DNA of 54,235 nucleotides from an uncultured Saprospiraceae bacterium (GTDB lineage: Bacteria; Bacteroidota; Bacteroidia; Chitinophagales; Saprospiraceae). A model generated the notes under the pieces. That model saw nothing but the letters and a program-made list of their open reading frames with translations. It was not told where the DNA came from and ran no database searches. Made by a program: the position numbers and the translations under genes. Positions within the stretch are counted from its first letter, which is position 1. The number at the start of each line of letters is the position of its first letter. Below are positions 19,401 through 28,053 of this stretch, in pieces. Location of the stretch: NCBI GenBank assembly GCA_937961455.1, contig CALGNN010000124.1, positions 1 to 54,235 on the forward strand. Reading direction: 5' to 3'.

Positions 19401-22400
19401 CGTACAACCATTGGCGTCTGTAAGGGTGAGCGTATAGACTCCAGAACTAACATCAGTTAATTCGAAGTCTGTTGACCCATTACTCCATAGATACGAAATA
19501 GGTTCTTGGGCATCAATGACAAATGAAGAAATAGCTCCATTACTATTGCCACAATTTTCATCTGTTGTCACAAATGAGAGGCCAATTTCTGTTTCAATTT
19601 GTTCAACAAAAATATCTGATTCGCCAGTACACCCTTCTGCGTCTGTGACTGTAACAGTGTATAAACCGAATGGTACATCTGTCAAATCTGGACCAATGGC
19701 TCCATTGCTCCATACATAGGTATAAGGTGCGAGACCACCATTCACTCCAACTACATTTGCAGAGCCATCACTACTCGTACAGGTTGCTTCTGAACTTGCA
19801 ACTTCTAAACTAATGTTTGGGCATGGAACACAAGCATCGTTCACTATATACTCTGCTTCACCAACGCATCCATTAGCATCATAAACAAATACGGGGTAAG
19901 TGCCAGCAGCTAAATCATCTCGAAATGCTCCTACAAAATCATCAAACCAAAATACATCATAAGGTGCAAGACCTCCACTAGGCATTACCAAAATAGATCC
20001 TAGTTCTTCACAATCCTCGTCTACTATTGTAGCTGTTAAAGTTAATGTGTAAGAATCTAAGTTTACTGTTTCACTATAATCTAGGGTACATCCATTCGCA
20101 TCTGTAATCGTAAGAGCATATGTTCCCGCATTTAGATTATCTATGTCTTCTGTATTCGCGCCATTACTCCACTGATAAGAAAAAGGAGCCCCATCTCCAG
20201 AGACTGTAATATCAATTGAACCATTCGCATTTTCGCATATTGCATCTACTACCGTGCTTTGGATATCCAGGACCACTAAATCATCAACGATTTGTGCACT
20301 TGCATTACCGATACAACCATTTGCATCAGTAATCGTAACATTATAAATACCTGCTGAAAGGTTATTTAAATCTTCTGTTGTCGCGCCATTATCCCAAAGA
20401 AAACTATAGGGACCTTGTCCATCAAGAATGGTCAAATCTATAGATCCATTCGATAAGCCGCACGTTTCGTTTACGGTTGCAATGCTGCTTTGAATATCTA
20501 CTTCATCACTATCAACAGTAATTGATTCTTCTACTGTTGTACCTATAGCATCTGTAACTGTTACGATATATACTCCTACTGGAATATTGACTAAGTCAGG
20601 AGTAGTTTCTCCTGTACTCCATTGATATGTGTAAGGTGCAATACCACATGAAACGGTAGTGATAGATATAGATCCACTTGAGGAATTGCAATCAGAGTTA
20701 CTAATTTCTACATCTATTCCCAGAGCGTCTGGAAGTACCTGCATCGCAAAATCCTCAGCATTAGTAGCAAAGACGTCTCTCATGGAATATTTGAAAAAAT
20801 ATTCTGTATCTCCAGTCAGTCCCGTAAATGTTGCATTTCCTGCCAAACATCCAATTTCGTTTCCACCACAGGCATCATAAAGAACTACATAATGCAAACC
20901 ACTGACATCTGTAAATTGCAAAGAACCATCACAAGGCATGGTAAAATTATACCAAAAGTCATGATTGATACTAGCTGCAGTTTCACAGGATCCGTCAAGA
21001 GATTCCGAGGCACCTCTTGGTTCGAATACTATGGTTTGAAGATTTAGAACGCTATTTATTTCGATGGCATCAGCACATTCATCATTTATGATTTTTGGCC
21101 ATGCCTGAATGTGAAAATCATCAGGTCCAGCGTAAATATCTCTCATGGAATATCTTAAGACGTAAGTGGTGTTAGGCGTAAGATCATAAAAGAAGGTATT
21201 GCCATTAGCGCAAGCTAATTCGGCTCCGCCACATCCATCATAGAGTGTAACAATATTTAAACCACTTACATCTGTCATGTGAATATTTCCTAAGAAAGGC
21301 ATGGTGAATTCATACCAAATATCATGGTTGTTATTGAGGGCATTATCACATTCTGAATCTGTACTTTCTGTAGCACCTCTGGTATCAAATAATACTAACT
21401 GACCAGATGCAACATCTGGGATTGTAATTCTATTTTCACATTCATCATTTGGTTCTGGTTGTACTGCGATGATTCTAAAATCATCCGCACCTGCATAAAT
21501 GTCACGAACGCTAAATACAAGATTATATGTCTGTCCTCCTATCAAATTATACATAAATCCGTTACCGTTAATACAGTCAAGTTCTTCAGCTTCGAATTCA
21601 CAAGGAGTTCTTAAAGTCATTGTATGCAGACTACTAAGATCTGTTAAATGAATTTGACCATCAAAAGGCATTACGAATTCATACCATAAGTCTAGGTATA
21701 CATTATTATCATTATCGCATGATGAATTGGAGGTTTGTGTAGCTCCTCTGACATCAAAGTTTACTAATTGACTTGTGCTTATATCTGGAATCAATTCAGC
21801 TCCAAAGCAATCATCATTAGCTACTGGTTCAAAAGCTTGAATTGCAAAATCATCTTCTCCGGTATAAATATCTCTAACAGAATATCTAAGTATGTATGTT
21901 GTTCCATTGCTAAGTCCGTCTACAAATCCATTGGAGGAGCTGCAATAAATCTCATTGCTCAAACTACAGTCTGTGTAGATGCTAACGGTATTTAATGAAC
22001 TAACATCAGTCAATCTAATTTTACCAGAATAAGGCATGGTAAAAGAATAAAATAAATCATGATAATAACGCGTGGCTATCTCGCATGATCCATCGGTCGT
22101 TTCAGTGGCGCCTCTATTATCGAAGTTTACAAGATTTAGGGTACTAATATCTCCAATGTCAATTGCGGAAACACATTCATCGTTGCTTACTATGCCAAAG
22201 GCTTGAATATTAAAACTTCCACTACCCTTATAAATGTCTCGTGAAGAATATCTAATGACATAGGATTGACCTCCAATTAAATTTCTCAGATATTGATTGC
22301 CTGAGGCACAAGACAATTCTGTGGAATTACAATTATCATATATGGTAATTGAATATAAAGAGCTCACATTCCACAATCGAATTTGGCCGTCAAAAGGCAT

Positions 22401-22610
22401 GGTAAAAGTGTACCAAATGTCTGCATAACTGAATGAAACATTGTCACAAGAGCTCAATGTTGATTGTGTGGCATTCGTGGTATTATATGTTACACTTTGA
22501 AAGTTTTCTAAGTTTCCTAAAATAGTTGCATCCACACATTCATCGTTTGCGCTAACTATTAAACTTAAACACATAAGTAGTGAAGTAATACTAAGTTTGA
22601 TTGTTTTCAT
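16464..22610 (-). CDS. Giant T9SS cargo with five NDEC modules and 13 SprB-type repeats
   Basis: Predicted secreted surface protein of 2048 residues. Order: Sec signal peptide (1-21); five modules of about 122 residues (22-631), each starting NDEC/NDDC and holding DIWYxFTMP, a DVSSL segment and a RDIYAG-like segment, resembling PPC-type beta sandwiches; 13 SprB-type repeats of about 75 residues (about 632-1618), each with a WSNG/WSTG core and TVTDANGC end; two MAM/jellyroll-like modules with IFDxxYANSG and SxEIGERFxxEVSTDGG (about 1620-1775 and 1776-1925); and a type A T9SS sorting domain from FLVYPNP (1967-2048). SprB repeats are known from gliding adhesins, so adhesion or motility is inferred. 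It has its own terminator; no accessory gene is adjacent. Confidence 0.88.
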   Translation of the reverse strand: MKTIKLSITSLLMCLSLIVSANDECVDATILGNLENFQSVTYNTTNATQSTLSSCDNVSFSYADIWYTFTMPFDGQIRLWNVSSLYSITIYDNCNSTELSCASGNQYLRNLIGGQSYVIRYSSRDIYKGSGSFNIQAFGIVSNDECVSAIDIGDISTLNLVNFDNRGATETTDGSCEIATRYYHDLFYSFTMPYSGKIRLTDVSSLNTVSIYTDCSLSNEIYCSSSNGFVDGLSNGTTYILRYSVRDIYTGEDDFAIQAFEPVANDDCFGAELIPDISTSQLVNFDVRGATQTSNSSCDNDNNVYLDLWYEFVMPFDGQIHLTDLSSLHTMTLRTPCEFEAEELDCINGNGFMYNLIGGQTYNLVFSVRDIYAGADDFRIIAVQPEPNDECENRITIPDVASGQLVLFDTRGATESTDSECDNALNNNHDIWYEFTMPFLGNIHMTDVSGLNIVTLYDGCGGAELACANGNTFFYDLTPNTTYVLRYSMRDIYAGPDDFHIQAWPKIINDECADAIEINSVLNLQTIVFEPRGASESLDGSCETAASINHDFWYNFTMPCDGSLQFTDVSGLHYVVLYDACGGNEIGCLAGNATFTGLTGDTEYFFKYSMRDVFATNAEDFAMQVLPDALGIDVEISNSDCNSSSGSISITTVSCGIAPYTYQWSTGETTPDLVNIPVGVYIVTVTDAIGTTVEESITVDSDEVDIQSSIATVNETCGLSNGSIDLTILDGQGPYSFLWDNGATTEDLNNLSAGIYNVTITDANGCIGNASAQIVDDLVVLDIQSTVVDAICENANGSIDITVSGDGAPFSYQWSNGANTEDIDNLNAGTYALTITDANGCTLDYSETVNLDSYTLTLTATIVDEDCEELGSILVMPSGGLAPYDVFWFDDFVGAFRDDLAAGTYPVFVYDANGCVGEAEYIVNDACVPCPNISLEVASSEATCTSSDGSANVVGVNGGLAPYTYVWSNGAIGPDLTDVPFGLYTVTVTDAEGCTGESDIFVEQIETEIGLSFVTTDENCGNSNGAISSFVIDAQEPISYLWSNGSTDFELTDVSSGVYTLTLTDANGCTVVQSGAVGEFNYEITFESIITDESCDLLDGAIEISPIVGIEPYTFQWSTGDVEQEGVLNDLAEGSYEVTVTDANGCVGVGSFDVEYDCLECPAISAEFEVMTPSCLGEDGSASVISVSGGVASYSFVWSNGDNDDILNNVTSGTYQVTITDANGCTGEEMVIVPPYVSDVLIEFDVTNATCGNPNGSITANVSNATDPISYFWSNGAITNPAEGLSPGAYDLTIVDGEGCTFFAETTVGDDVYSLDLVGEVVDVSCDGDDGIIDLTVLNGTAPFSYIWSNGSTQEDLSDLIPATYTVTVIDANGCSGSASFTVRSDCDECPEIALTFEVVSATCELNDGSASVISVSGGVASYTFIWDTGTVGPDLTNVSSGQYTVTVTDADNCTDEATVEITDDCECPFISFDTSILNPTCQATDGAVSIAIIAGGVAPYTIAWSTGATGTTLLDIPAGTYGVTLTDANGCTAIDDNIVVESDDIIIFTEAFVGDATCDNADGFIDIAPANGEGPFVFSWSNGENTEDIFNLVSDVYTVTITDANGCIGVESFEVFDDCTDDCIVEDEEDFESGWGNWIDGGVDARRSIFDMQYANSGVYCVRLRDNSGIESSIYTEVADYSIYESAEIYLSFYTVSMEIGERFLIEVSTDGGNSFTIAKEFISDTDFFDEVRYFETVNIEGFTFTNQTVFRIRCDASSNGDLVYLDDVIISGCGVNDCTTETFDDLEAGTGVWNLPSTGTDARRSIFDAPYANSGSYCFRIRDNSGEESSVTTSDLALSAFSSLKVNFSFITVSMEIGERFVLEVSTDGGASYNIYEEWISDTDFFDEIRYFTEATIDGLTLTDQTRVRIRCDASSNGDLVFIDDISIIGCNGEIPSESYTIMTDDQMKYQNENVEVLKSSNKNFLVYPNPVHRGDQIIVEFEAFDDIEEIVVTDVNGRIVDYINNVTTTHAEFSTTNYNSGMYIIQLKGKTRIYTSQIEVFTYRP

Positions 22611-22665
22611 TTTGCGTTTTGTTATAACTGTTATTGAACTGCTAATTCAAAAAACGGGGTATCAT

Positions 22666-22682
22666 AAACAGCATAGCTGTTT
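22666..22682. promoter_or_regulatory. Inverted repeat upstream of the giant cargo gene
   Basis: A perfect 7-bp inverted repeat, AAACAGC and GCTGTTT around a 3-base spacer, lies 56 bases before the start codon of the 2048-residue protein. It is too short-looped to be a strong hairpin and may be an operator. No TAnnTTTG box was found in this gap. Confidence 0.35.
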
Positions 22683-22775
22683 AGTTACGTTACAATTAAA
22701 ATTAAGGATGAAACCCAATAAAGATGGGTGGTAGGGGCGATACTGAAATTGTTAGACATGAAATTATAAAAAAAA

Positions 22776-22800
22776 GGCAGCATTTGAACTAAATGCTGCC
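22776..22800 (-). terminator. Rho-independent terminator after the tail-specific protease gene
   Basis: A perfect 10-bp stem, GGCAGCATTT with AAATGCTGCC, and a 5-base loop. The minus strand continues with eight T residues 25 bases beyond the protease stop. The plus strand also has a T-rich tail, so it could work both ways. Confidence 0.92.
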
Positions 22801-22824
22801 TTATTTTTTTTTTGTGTCTTAATC

Positions 22825-24957
22825 TTATTTCATCATGTCCTTCATGATAAACATGACTTCTTCGAGATATATATCTTTTGAGAGGCTTTCTGTCATTGCC
22901 TCATTTTTATCCATTTTATTTTCTTTCTCTTCGTCTAAGAGGGAACTCATAAGAAGCTCATCTTTCTTTAATGTAGAAACAGATAAGGACTCTATTGAAG
23001 TATCCATGATCTCTTTGAATTTTTCAGCCTCATCATCTTGCTGATTGATCTTACTAATATATGAGTCATAGTCTAATGGATAAATAGATTCCTCTCTCAT
23101 GTTTTCCAACCTCTTCGCATTTTCATTGATCAGGTTGAAAGATTTGTGTGCACTAATTCTTTTTTGAGAATTCATTTGTAAAGCAGCGAGCTGATCTACT
23201 GTATACACATCATTATGGAAATCTAATTTATCGATAGAACTCCACGTTAATGGATAATCATTTTCTTTTTCTCCGATATCAATAAACTGATAATTATCTG
23301 GTAACACGATGTCAGGTTTAACCCCTTGCAATTGATTAGATCCACCACTAATTCTATAAAACTTTTGTGTAGTTAATTTAACATCACCCAAAGGTTTTAA
23401 ATCAGCGTTTCCTCTAATGGCTTTATCTAGATTATAGAATCTTTGCACCGTTGCTTTACCATAAGTAGAAGCGCTACCTACGATGACGGCTCTCTTATAA
23501 TCTTGCAAAGCAGCTGCTAGTATTTCTGAAGCTGATGCACTAAAGGAATTCACCATTACTACTAATGGGCCTTTATAGTGAACGCTTTCATCTTGATCTT
23601 CAAACACATAAGGGCTGCTACTTCTTCCTTTTACTTGAACGATTGGACCATCTTCAATAAACAGGCCTGTCATTCTTACTACATCTGCTAGTGATCCTCC
23701 ACCGTTATTTCTAAGGTCTAATACAATTCCATCAACATTCTCTTCCTTTAATTTAGAAACTTCATTTTCGATATCTGTTGCGCAACTATGGCGGTCTTTG
23801 TTATCAAAATCTGCATAGAATCTTGGCAATCGGATATAGCCTATTTTTTTACCAGGAATTTGTTCATGATCAAGTATGAATGACTGAGCTCTTCCATCAT
23901 CTAGAATTACTTCATCTCTTACGATCATAATGTCCTGAGTTGTTCCGTCAGCTTTTTTAACGGTAAGAATTACTTTCGTGTCTTTTTTACCTCTGATATA
24001 AGTTACTACATCAGATACAACCATTCCTACAACATCTTTTGGTTCTTCATCTTCTTGTTGAACTCTGGTAATAAGATCATCAACTTGTAATTCTCCTTGT
24101 TTATATGCTGGACCACCTGGCACAATACTTACAACTTTTGTATACTCTCCATCTTGACTTAACCTTGCACCAATCCCTTCAAGTTTACCAGACATATTAA
24201 TATCAAAGTCTTCTTTCTCTTTTGGGTTGTAGTAGGTGGTATGTGGATCGTAAATATTAGTTATGGTATTTAAATAAACTTCAAATCGATCTGACCTTTT
24301 AATCTTAGAAATATTTGAAAACCAATCATCAAAAAGTTCTTTAACATCGTCGCGTGCTTCTTGCTCTAATTCATCAAAAGATTTTTCAGTTTTAATTTCT
24401 TCTCCTTCTTCTTCACTTTTATCTTCTTGAGCTTCTATTTTTCCTCTTAATTTTTCTAGAGTCTGGTATTTTAAAAGATTTCTCCAGTATTCTTTCAGCT
24501 CAATATTATTGGCTGCATATTCCTTTTTCTCACCATCAAGTTCGTAGCTTTCTTTTTTATCAAAATCAAAAGGCTGACTAAGAATTTCCTTATAGTCCAA
24601 TTTCGCTTTTTCGATACCTTCTTCTAACAACGCTACAGATAATTCGAAAAATTCGAATGATCGTGCATTGGTTTGATCATCTAATAAATTCTTGTAAGCA
24701 GAGAGTTGATCTAAATCTTCCTGTGTTAGAAATCTTTTTAGACCATCAATTCTTTTTAGATAGGTTTCATAGAGCTTATCTGAAAAATCATCATCAATTG
24801 TTTGTGGTTGAAAATGCATTCTATCTAAGAAAGTTAGAACGGCTTCAAGAATAGCTGATTCTTTTTCTTTATTTACGAGTTGCTTAGGTGTAAAAAATGC
24901 AGTACCCACTACAAATATCACTACTGCGCCTAAGGCAAAAAATCTTTTGTGCTTCAT
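22825..24957 (-). CDS. Carboxy-terminal processing (tail-specific) protease, S41 family
   Basis: Envelope serine protease of the Prc/CtpA family that trims or degrades proteins from the C terminus. The frame is open from a TTG at 24999; I use the ATG at 24957, which begins a short basic stretch and a signal anchor (MKHKRFFALGAVVIFVVGTAFF), giving 710 residues. A PDZ domain (GKLEGIGARLSQDGEYTKV...GGPAYKQGELQVDDLI) is in the middle, followed by the S41 core with the catalytic Ser in SFSASASEIL (near residue 472) and Lys in TYGKATVQ (near residue 500). A Glu/Asp/Lys-rich C-terminal tail follows. It is monocistronic with a strong terminator. Confidence 0.94.
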   Translation of the reverse strand: MKHKRFFALGAVVIFVVGTAFFTPKQLVNKEKESAILEAVLTFLDRMHFQPQTIDDDFSDKLYETYLKRIDGLKRFLTQEDLDQLSAYKNLLDDQTNARSFEFFELSVALLEEGIEKAKLDYKEILSQPFDFDKKESYELDGEKKEYAANNIELKEYWRNLLKYQTLEKLRGKIEAQEDKSEEEGEEIKTEKSFDELEQEARDDVKELFDDWFSNISKIKRSDRFEVYLNTITNIYDPHTTYYNPKEKEDFDINMSGKLEGIGARLSQDGEYTKVVSIVPGGPAYKQGELQVDDLITRVQQEDEEPKDVVGMVVSDVVTYIRGKKDTKVILTVKKADGTTQDIMIVRDEVILDDGRAQSFILDHEQIPGKKIGYIRLPRFYADFDNKDRHSCATDIENEVSKLKEENVDGIVLDLRNNGGGSLADVVRMTGLFIEDGPIVQVKGRSSSPYVFEDQDESVHYKGPLVVMVNSFSASASEILAAALQDYKRAVIVGSASTYGKATVQRFYNLDKAIRGNADLKPLGDVKLTTQKFYRISGGSNQLQGVKPDIVLPDNYQFIDIGEKENDYPLTWSSIDKLDFHNDVYTVDQLAALQMNSQKRISAHKSFNLINENAKRLENMREESIYPLDYDSYISKINQQDDEAEKFKEIMDTSIESLSVSTLKKDELLMSSLLDEEKENKMDKNEAMTESLSKDIYLEEVMFIMKDMMK

Positions 24958-25100
24958 ATTTGGAAGTTTTCTTAAATCCAATCCTTTAAAATACTTCAAT
25001 TTAACTTAAAAATTGATTAGGATCAAAGAGTTTTTGTGCTCTTTAACAATACAATAACGCATGTTGGGGTGCTTTAGTTTGATAATATTCTATAAATAAA

Positions 25101-25131
25101 AAAGGCTCTTCAAGATGAATGAAGAGCCTTT
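25101..25131 (-). terminator. Rho-independent terminator after hppA
   Basis: An 11-bp perfect stem (AAAGGCTCTTC with GAAGAGCCTTT) and 9-base loop, followed on the minus strand by a T-rich tail, 20 bases beyond the hppA stop codon. Confidence 0.9.
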
Positions 25132-25151
25132 GTATTTTATTTATTGTCTTA

Positions 25152-26081
25152 CTAGATAAACGGAGCAATTACTAATGCAACTACTGTCATCAGTTTAAGT
25201 AAGATATTTAATGAAGGTCCAGAGGTATCTTTAAATGGATCTCCAACTGTATCTCCTACTACAGTTGCTTTATGCGCATCTGATCCTTTGTAGAACATCT
25301 CTCCATTTATTTCAACTCCTTCTTCAAACATTTTCTTTGCGTTATCCCATGCACCACCAGCATTAGATTGGAAGATGGCCATTAAAACTCCACATACTGT
25401 AACTCCAGCTAATAGACCTCCAAGCATTTCTGCTCCTCCTAAAAATCCTACAGCCACAGGTGAAAGTACTGCAATCAATCCTGGCAATACCATTTCTCTA
25501 ATAGAGGCAGTTGTTGAAATAGCCACGCACTTATCATATTCAGCTTTTCCATCGGCAGCTTCAAATGTAGCTACATCTTCTTTACTCCATTGGCTCATTT
25601 CTATGCCATCATTTTTCTTCATTACCGCAAGTGCTTTAGTCAACTCAGGAATGGTTTTGAATTGTCTTCTAACTTCTTGAATCATATCCATCGCAGCTCT
25701 ACCTACAGCATTCATAGATAATGCTGAGAAAAGGAATGGTAACATACCTCCTACTAATAAAGCAGCCATAACTTTTGGATTCATGATATTGATTCCTGAT
25801 AACATTGCATCAGGATTCGCCATATTATATGCAGTGATAAAAGCAGCAAATAATGCTAATGTTGTTAAGGCAGCTGAACCAATAGCAAATCCTTTTCCAA
25901 TAGCTGCAGTCGTATTACCTACTGCATCTAACTTATCTGTTTTTTGTCTTACTTCTTTTTCCAATTCAGCCATCTCAGCAATTCCTCCTGCATTATCTGC
26001 GATAGGACCATAAGCATCAACTGCTAATTGAATCCCTGTGTTCGAAAGCATTCCAACTGCAGCAATTGCGATACCATACAA
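25152..26081 (-). CDS. hppA: Membrane pyrophosphatase HppA, C-terminal fragment
   Basis: C-terminal 309 residues of an ion-translocating membrane pyrophosphatase. It carries [18 protein letters not shown], the [18 protein letters not shown] segment and the terminal [18 protein letters not shown] motif, all conserved in the family. Ala at the fifth position of GNTTAAIG and Gly three positions on are the pattern of the potassium-dependent subfamily. The fragment is in the same frame as the upstream N-terminal piece: the codons between are TGA (26100-26102), then Ala-His-His-Phe-Ala-Gly-Leu before this Met. The single stop is the only break, so the two pieces are one gene interrupted by a nonsense codon, or a base error. 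See the finding on this. Confidence 0.9.
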   Translation of the reverse strand: MYGIAIAAVGMLSNTGIQLAVDAYGPIADNAGGIAEMAELEKEVRQKTDKLDAVGNTTAAIGKGFAIGSAALTTLALFAAFITAYNMANPDAMLSGINIMNPKVMAALLVGGMLPFLFSALSMNAVGRAAMDMIQEVRRQFKTIPELTKALAVMKKNDGIEMSQWSKEDVATFEAADGKAEYDKCVAISTTASIREMVLPGLIAVLSPVAVGFLGGAEMLGGLLAGVTVCGVLMAIFQSNAGGAWDNAKKMFEEGVEINGEMFYKGSDAHKATVVGDTVGDPFKDTSGPSLNILLKLMTVVALVIAPFI

Positions 26082-26099
26082 TCCTGCAAAGTGATGTGC

Positions 26100-27332
26100 T
26101 CAAATAATAGCAGCTGCAAGAATGATGATAGGAATAGCTGTAGAAATCATTCCTACTCCTAATCCAGCAATAATGTTTGTAGCTGCACCTGTTACAGATT
26201 GGTTAACTATAGATTGAACAGGTCTTGTACCTGTACCTGTATAAAATTCTGTAACGATACCAATAAGTAGTCCTGAAGCAAGTCCGAAAAGCACTGCCCA
26301 GAAAACACCCATTGAACCATATTCAACACCATTAAATGTCCAGTCTGTTGGAAGAATCCATTTGGTTACTAAAAAGGTTGCCGCAAGCATTAATCCTGCC
26401 GCAATAAATTCTCCACGGTTCAAGGCTTTTTGAGGATCTCCTCCTTCTCCAACTCTTACGAAGAATGTACCAATGATTGATGCAACGATTCCAATACAAG
26501 CTAATAGCAACGGAAGCAATACTGCATTTAGGCCATTAAACTCATTGCTTTCTTCGAATCCCGTAACACCAATGAATGCTGCTCCTAATACCATAGTTCC
26601 AATAATAGAACCAACATATGATTCAAATAAATCAGCTCCCATACCAGCGACATCTCCTACATTATCTCCAACGTTATCTGCAATAGTTGCTGGATTTAGT
26701 GGATGATCTTCAGGAATTCCTGCTTCAACTTTTCCAACAAGATCCGCACCTACATCAGCTGCTTTGGTATAAATACCTCCACCCACTCTCGCAAATAATG
26801 CAATCGAAGAAGCTCCAAATGAAAATCCTGTTATAACTGTAATTACTTTTGCAATATCCCAGCCAAAACCATTATATACAAGGAACAAAGTTCCAAGTCC
26901 TAGCACTCCAAGTCCAACAACTCCCATACCCATGACAGCTCCTCCACCAAAGGCAACTTCTAGGGCTTTTCCTAATCCGGTTCGTGCTGCATTAGTCGTT
27001 CTAACATTTGCTTTTGTTGCAACTTTCATCCCTATGAATCCAGCAAGAGCTGAACAGATTGCTCCTAAGATAAATGAAAGGGCAACGAATGGAGATGATC
27101 CTTCAGTAGTTCCACTCCAGAACATTAAAGCTGCTACAACAATTACAAAAATAGAAAGAACTCTATATTCTGCTTTCAAGAATGCCATTGCACCATCTGA
27201 GATGTTTTTAGCTATCCTTGCCATTTTTGGCGTTCCTACTTCTTGCTTAGATACCCATGCAGATTTCCAAAAGGTATATAATAATGCAAGGACTCCAAAA
27301 ACAGGTATAATGTAGATTAAGTTTGCTCCCAT
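26100..27332 (-). CDS. hppA: Membrane pyrophosphatase HppA, N-terminal fragment
   Basis: N-terminal 410 residues of a membrane pyrophosphatase that couples hydrolysis of pyrophosphate to ion pumping across the membrane. Multiple hydrophobic helices are present, and near residue 200 comes the family's pyrophosphate-binding region: [20 protein letters not shown] followed by [21 protein letters not shown] with its paired Asp motifs. The frame stops at TGA after IIILAAAII, in the middle of the usual polypeptide of about 700-760 residues. The rest continues in the same frame. Whether the pump is for protons or sodium cannot be decided from the fragment alone. Confidence 0.92.
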   Translation of the reverse strand: MGANLIYIIPVFGVLALLYTFWKSAWVSKQEVGTPKMARIAKNISDGAMAFLKAEYRVLSIFVIVVAALMFWSGTTEGSSPFVALSFILGAICSALAGFIGMKVATKANVRTTNAARTGLGKALEVAFGGGAVMGMGVVGLGVLGLGTLFLVYNGFGWDIAKVITVITGFSFGASSIALFARVGGGIYTKAADVGADLVGKVEAGIPEDHPLNPATIADNVGDNVGDVAGMGADLFESYVGSIIGTMVLGAAFIGVTGFEESNEFNGLNAVLLPLLLACIGIVASIIGTFFVRVGEGGDPQKALNRGEFIAAGLMLAATFLVTKWILPTDWTFNGVEYGSMGVFWAVLFGLASGLLIGIVTEFYTGTGTRPVQSIVNQSVTGAATNIIAGLGVGMISTAIPIIILAAAII

Positions 27333-27381
27333 TATGAATTAATTTTTTATTTGGTTTTAAATCGTTTCCTAAAATAGGGCG

Positions 27382-27411
27382 CAAAGCTAATGAATTTTCA
27401 ATTTTTTCCAA
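27382..27411 (-). promoter_or_regulatory. Bacteroidota-type promoter for hppA
   Basis: The minus strand has TTG (27411-27409), a 19-base spacer and TAGCTTTG (27389-27382), an exact TAnnTTTG -7 box with the -33 element at the standard distance. It lies about 50 bases upstream of the hppA ATG and touches the end of the nitroreductase gene. This is the best promoter in the window. Confidence 0.7.
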
Positions 27412-27414
27412 TGA

Positions 27415-27990
27415 TTAAGACATCAACCTTAGCTTATCTTTTAAGGGACCTCTTTCAGAATTTTCACTTGGATTTTTCGGTTTTCCCAAATAAAAAAGGC
27501 CTTTACAGCTTTCTCCTTCCTTTAATTGTAAATATTTTGGGTTTTCAATTATGGATTTAGGGCTACTCCAATATCCTGCTAATCCAAGTGCATGAACTCC
27601 TAACCAAAGGTTTTGAACTGCACATGCTACCGCTGCTAACTCTTCCCATTCAGGTACTGATTCTTTTGGGTCTCGTTTCATACAAATCGCGATTACATAG
27701 GAAGATTTTAAGATCTTGTCTCTGGTCTTTTTATACTTTATTGGAGAAAATTTGTCCTCAGGTGTCACTTCTTTGTAAAGTTCTTGCATATAATCTGCAA
27801 AAGTCAGAAGGCTATTTCCTGAAATGAGTACGAAGCGCCATGGTTCAGTTTTCCTATGTGATGGTGCCCAGTTTGCTAATTCTAGGACTTGCATGACTTC
27901 CGATTCTGCTACTTTTTCGTCTGAAAATTGATTAGGAAAAATGGCTCTTCGATTTACAATAATGTCTTTTAGTATTTCAAATTTGTCCAT
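27415..27990 (-). CDS. Nitroreductase family protein
   Basis: An FMN-dependent NAD(P)H oxidoreductase of the nitroreductase superfamily, 191 residues, cytoplasmic (no signal peptide). The N-terminal NRRAIFPNQFSDEKVAESEVMQVLELANWAPSHRKTEPWRFV contains the flavin-phosphate-binding Arg-rich segment and the WAPSHRKTEPWRF region typical of the short YdjA-like branch, while AAVACAVQNLWLGVHALGLAGYWSS covers the helix and GxxxW-like region near the flavin. The physiological substrate is unknown. It is divergent from the T9SS cargo at 28054 and 82 bases ahead of hppA. Confidence 0.9.
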   Translation of the reverse strand: MDKFEILKDIIVNRRAIFPNQFSDEKVAESEVMQVLELANWAPSHRKTEPWRFVLISGNSLLTFADYMQELYKEVTPEDKFSPIKYKKTRDKILKSSYVIAICMKRDPKESVPEWEELAAVACAVQNLWLGVHALGLAGYWSSPKSIIENPKYLQLKEGESCKGLFYLGKPKNPSENSERGPLKDKLRLMS

Positions 27991-28053
27991 ATGCTTTAGG
28001 GTAATTGTATCGTGGAAAACGTATTTTTAAACAAATAACTGAAAATTATAACA

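Noticed and set aside
26100-26102. TGA in hppA as selenocysteine or as a reassigned Trp codon
   Set aside because: Membrane pyrophosphatases are not known as selenoproteins, I saw no obvious SECIS-like hairpin just downstream, and TGA is used as a normal stop elsewhere in the window (for example the remnant and 31059-31061).
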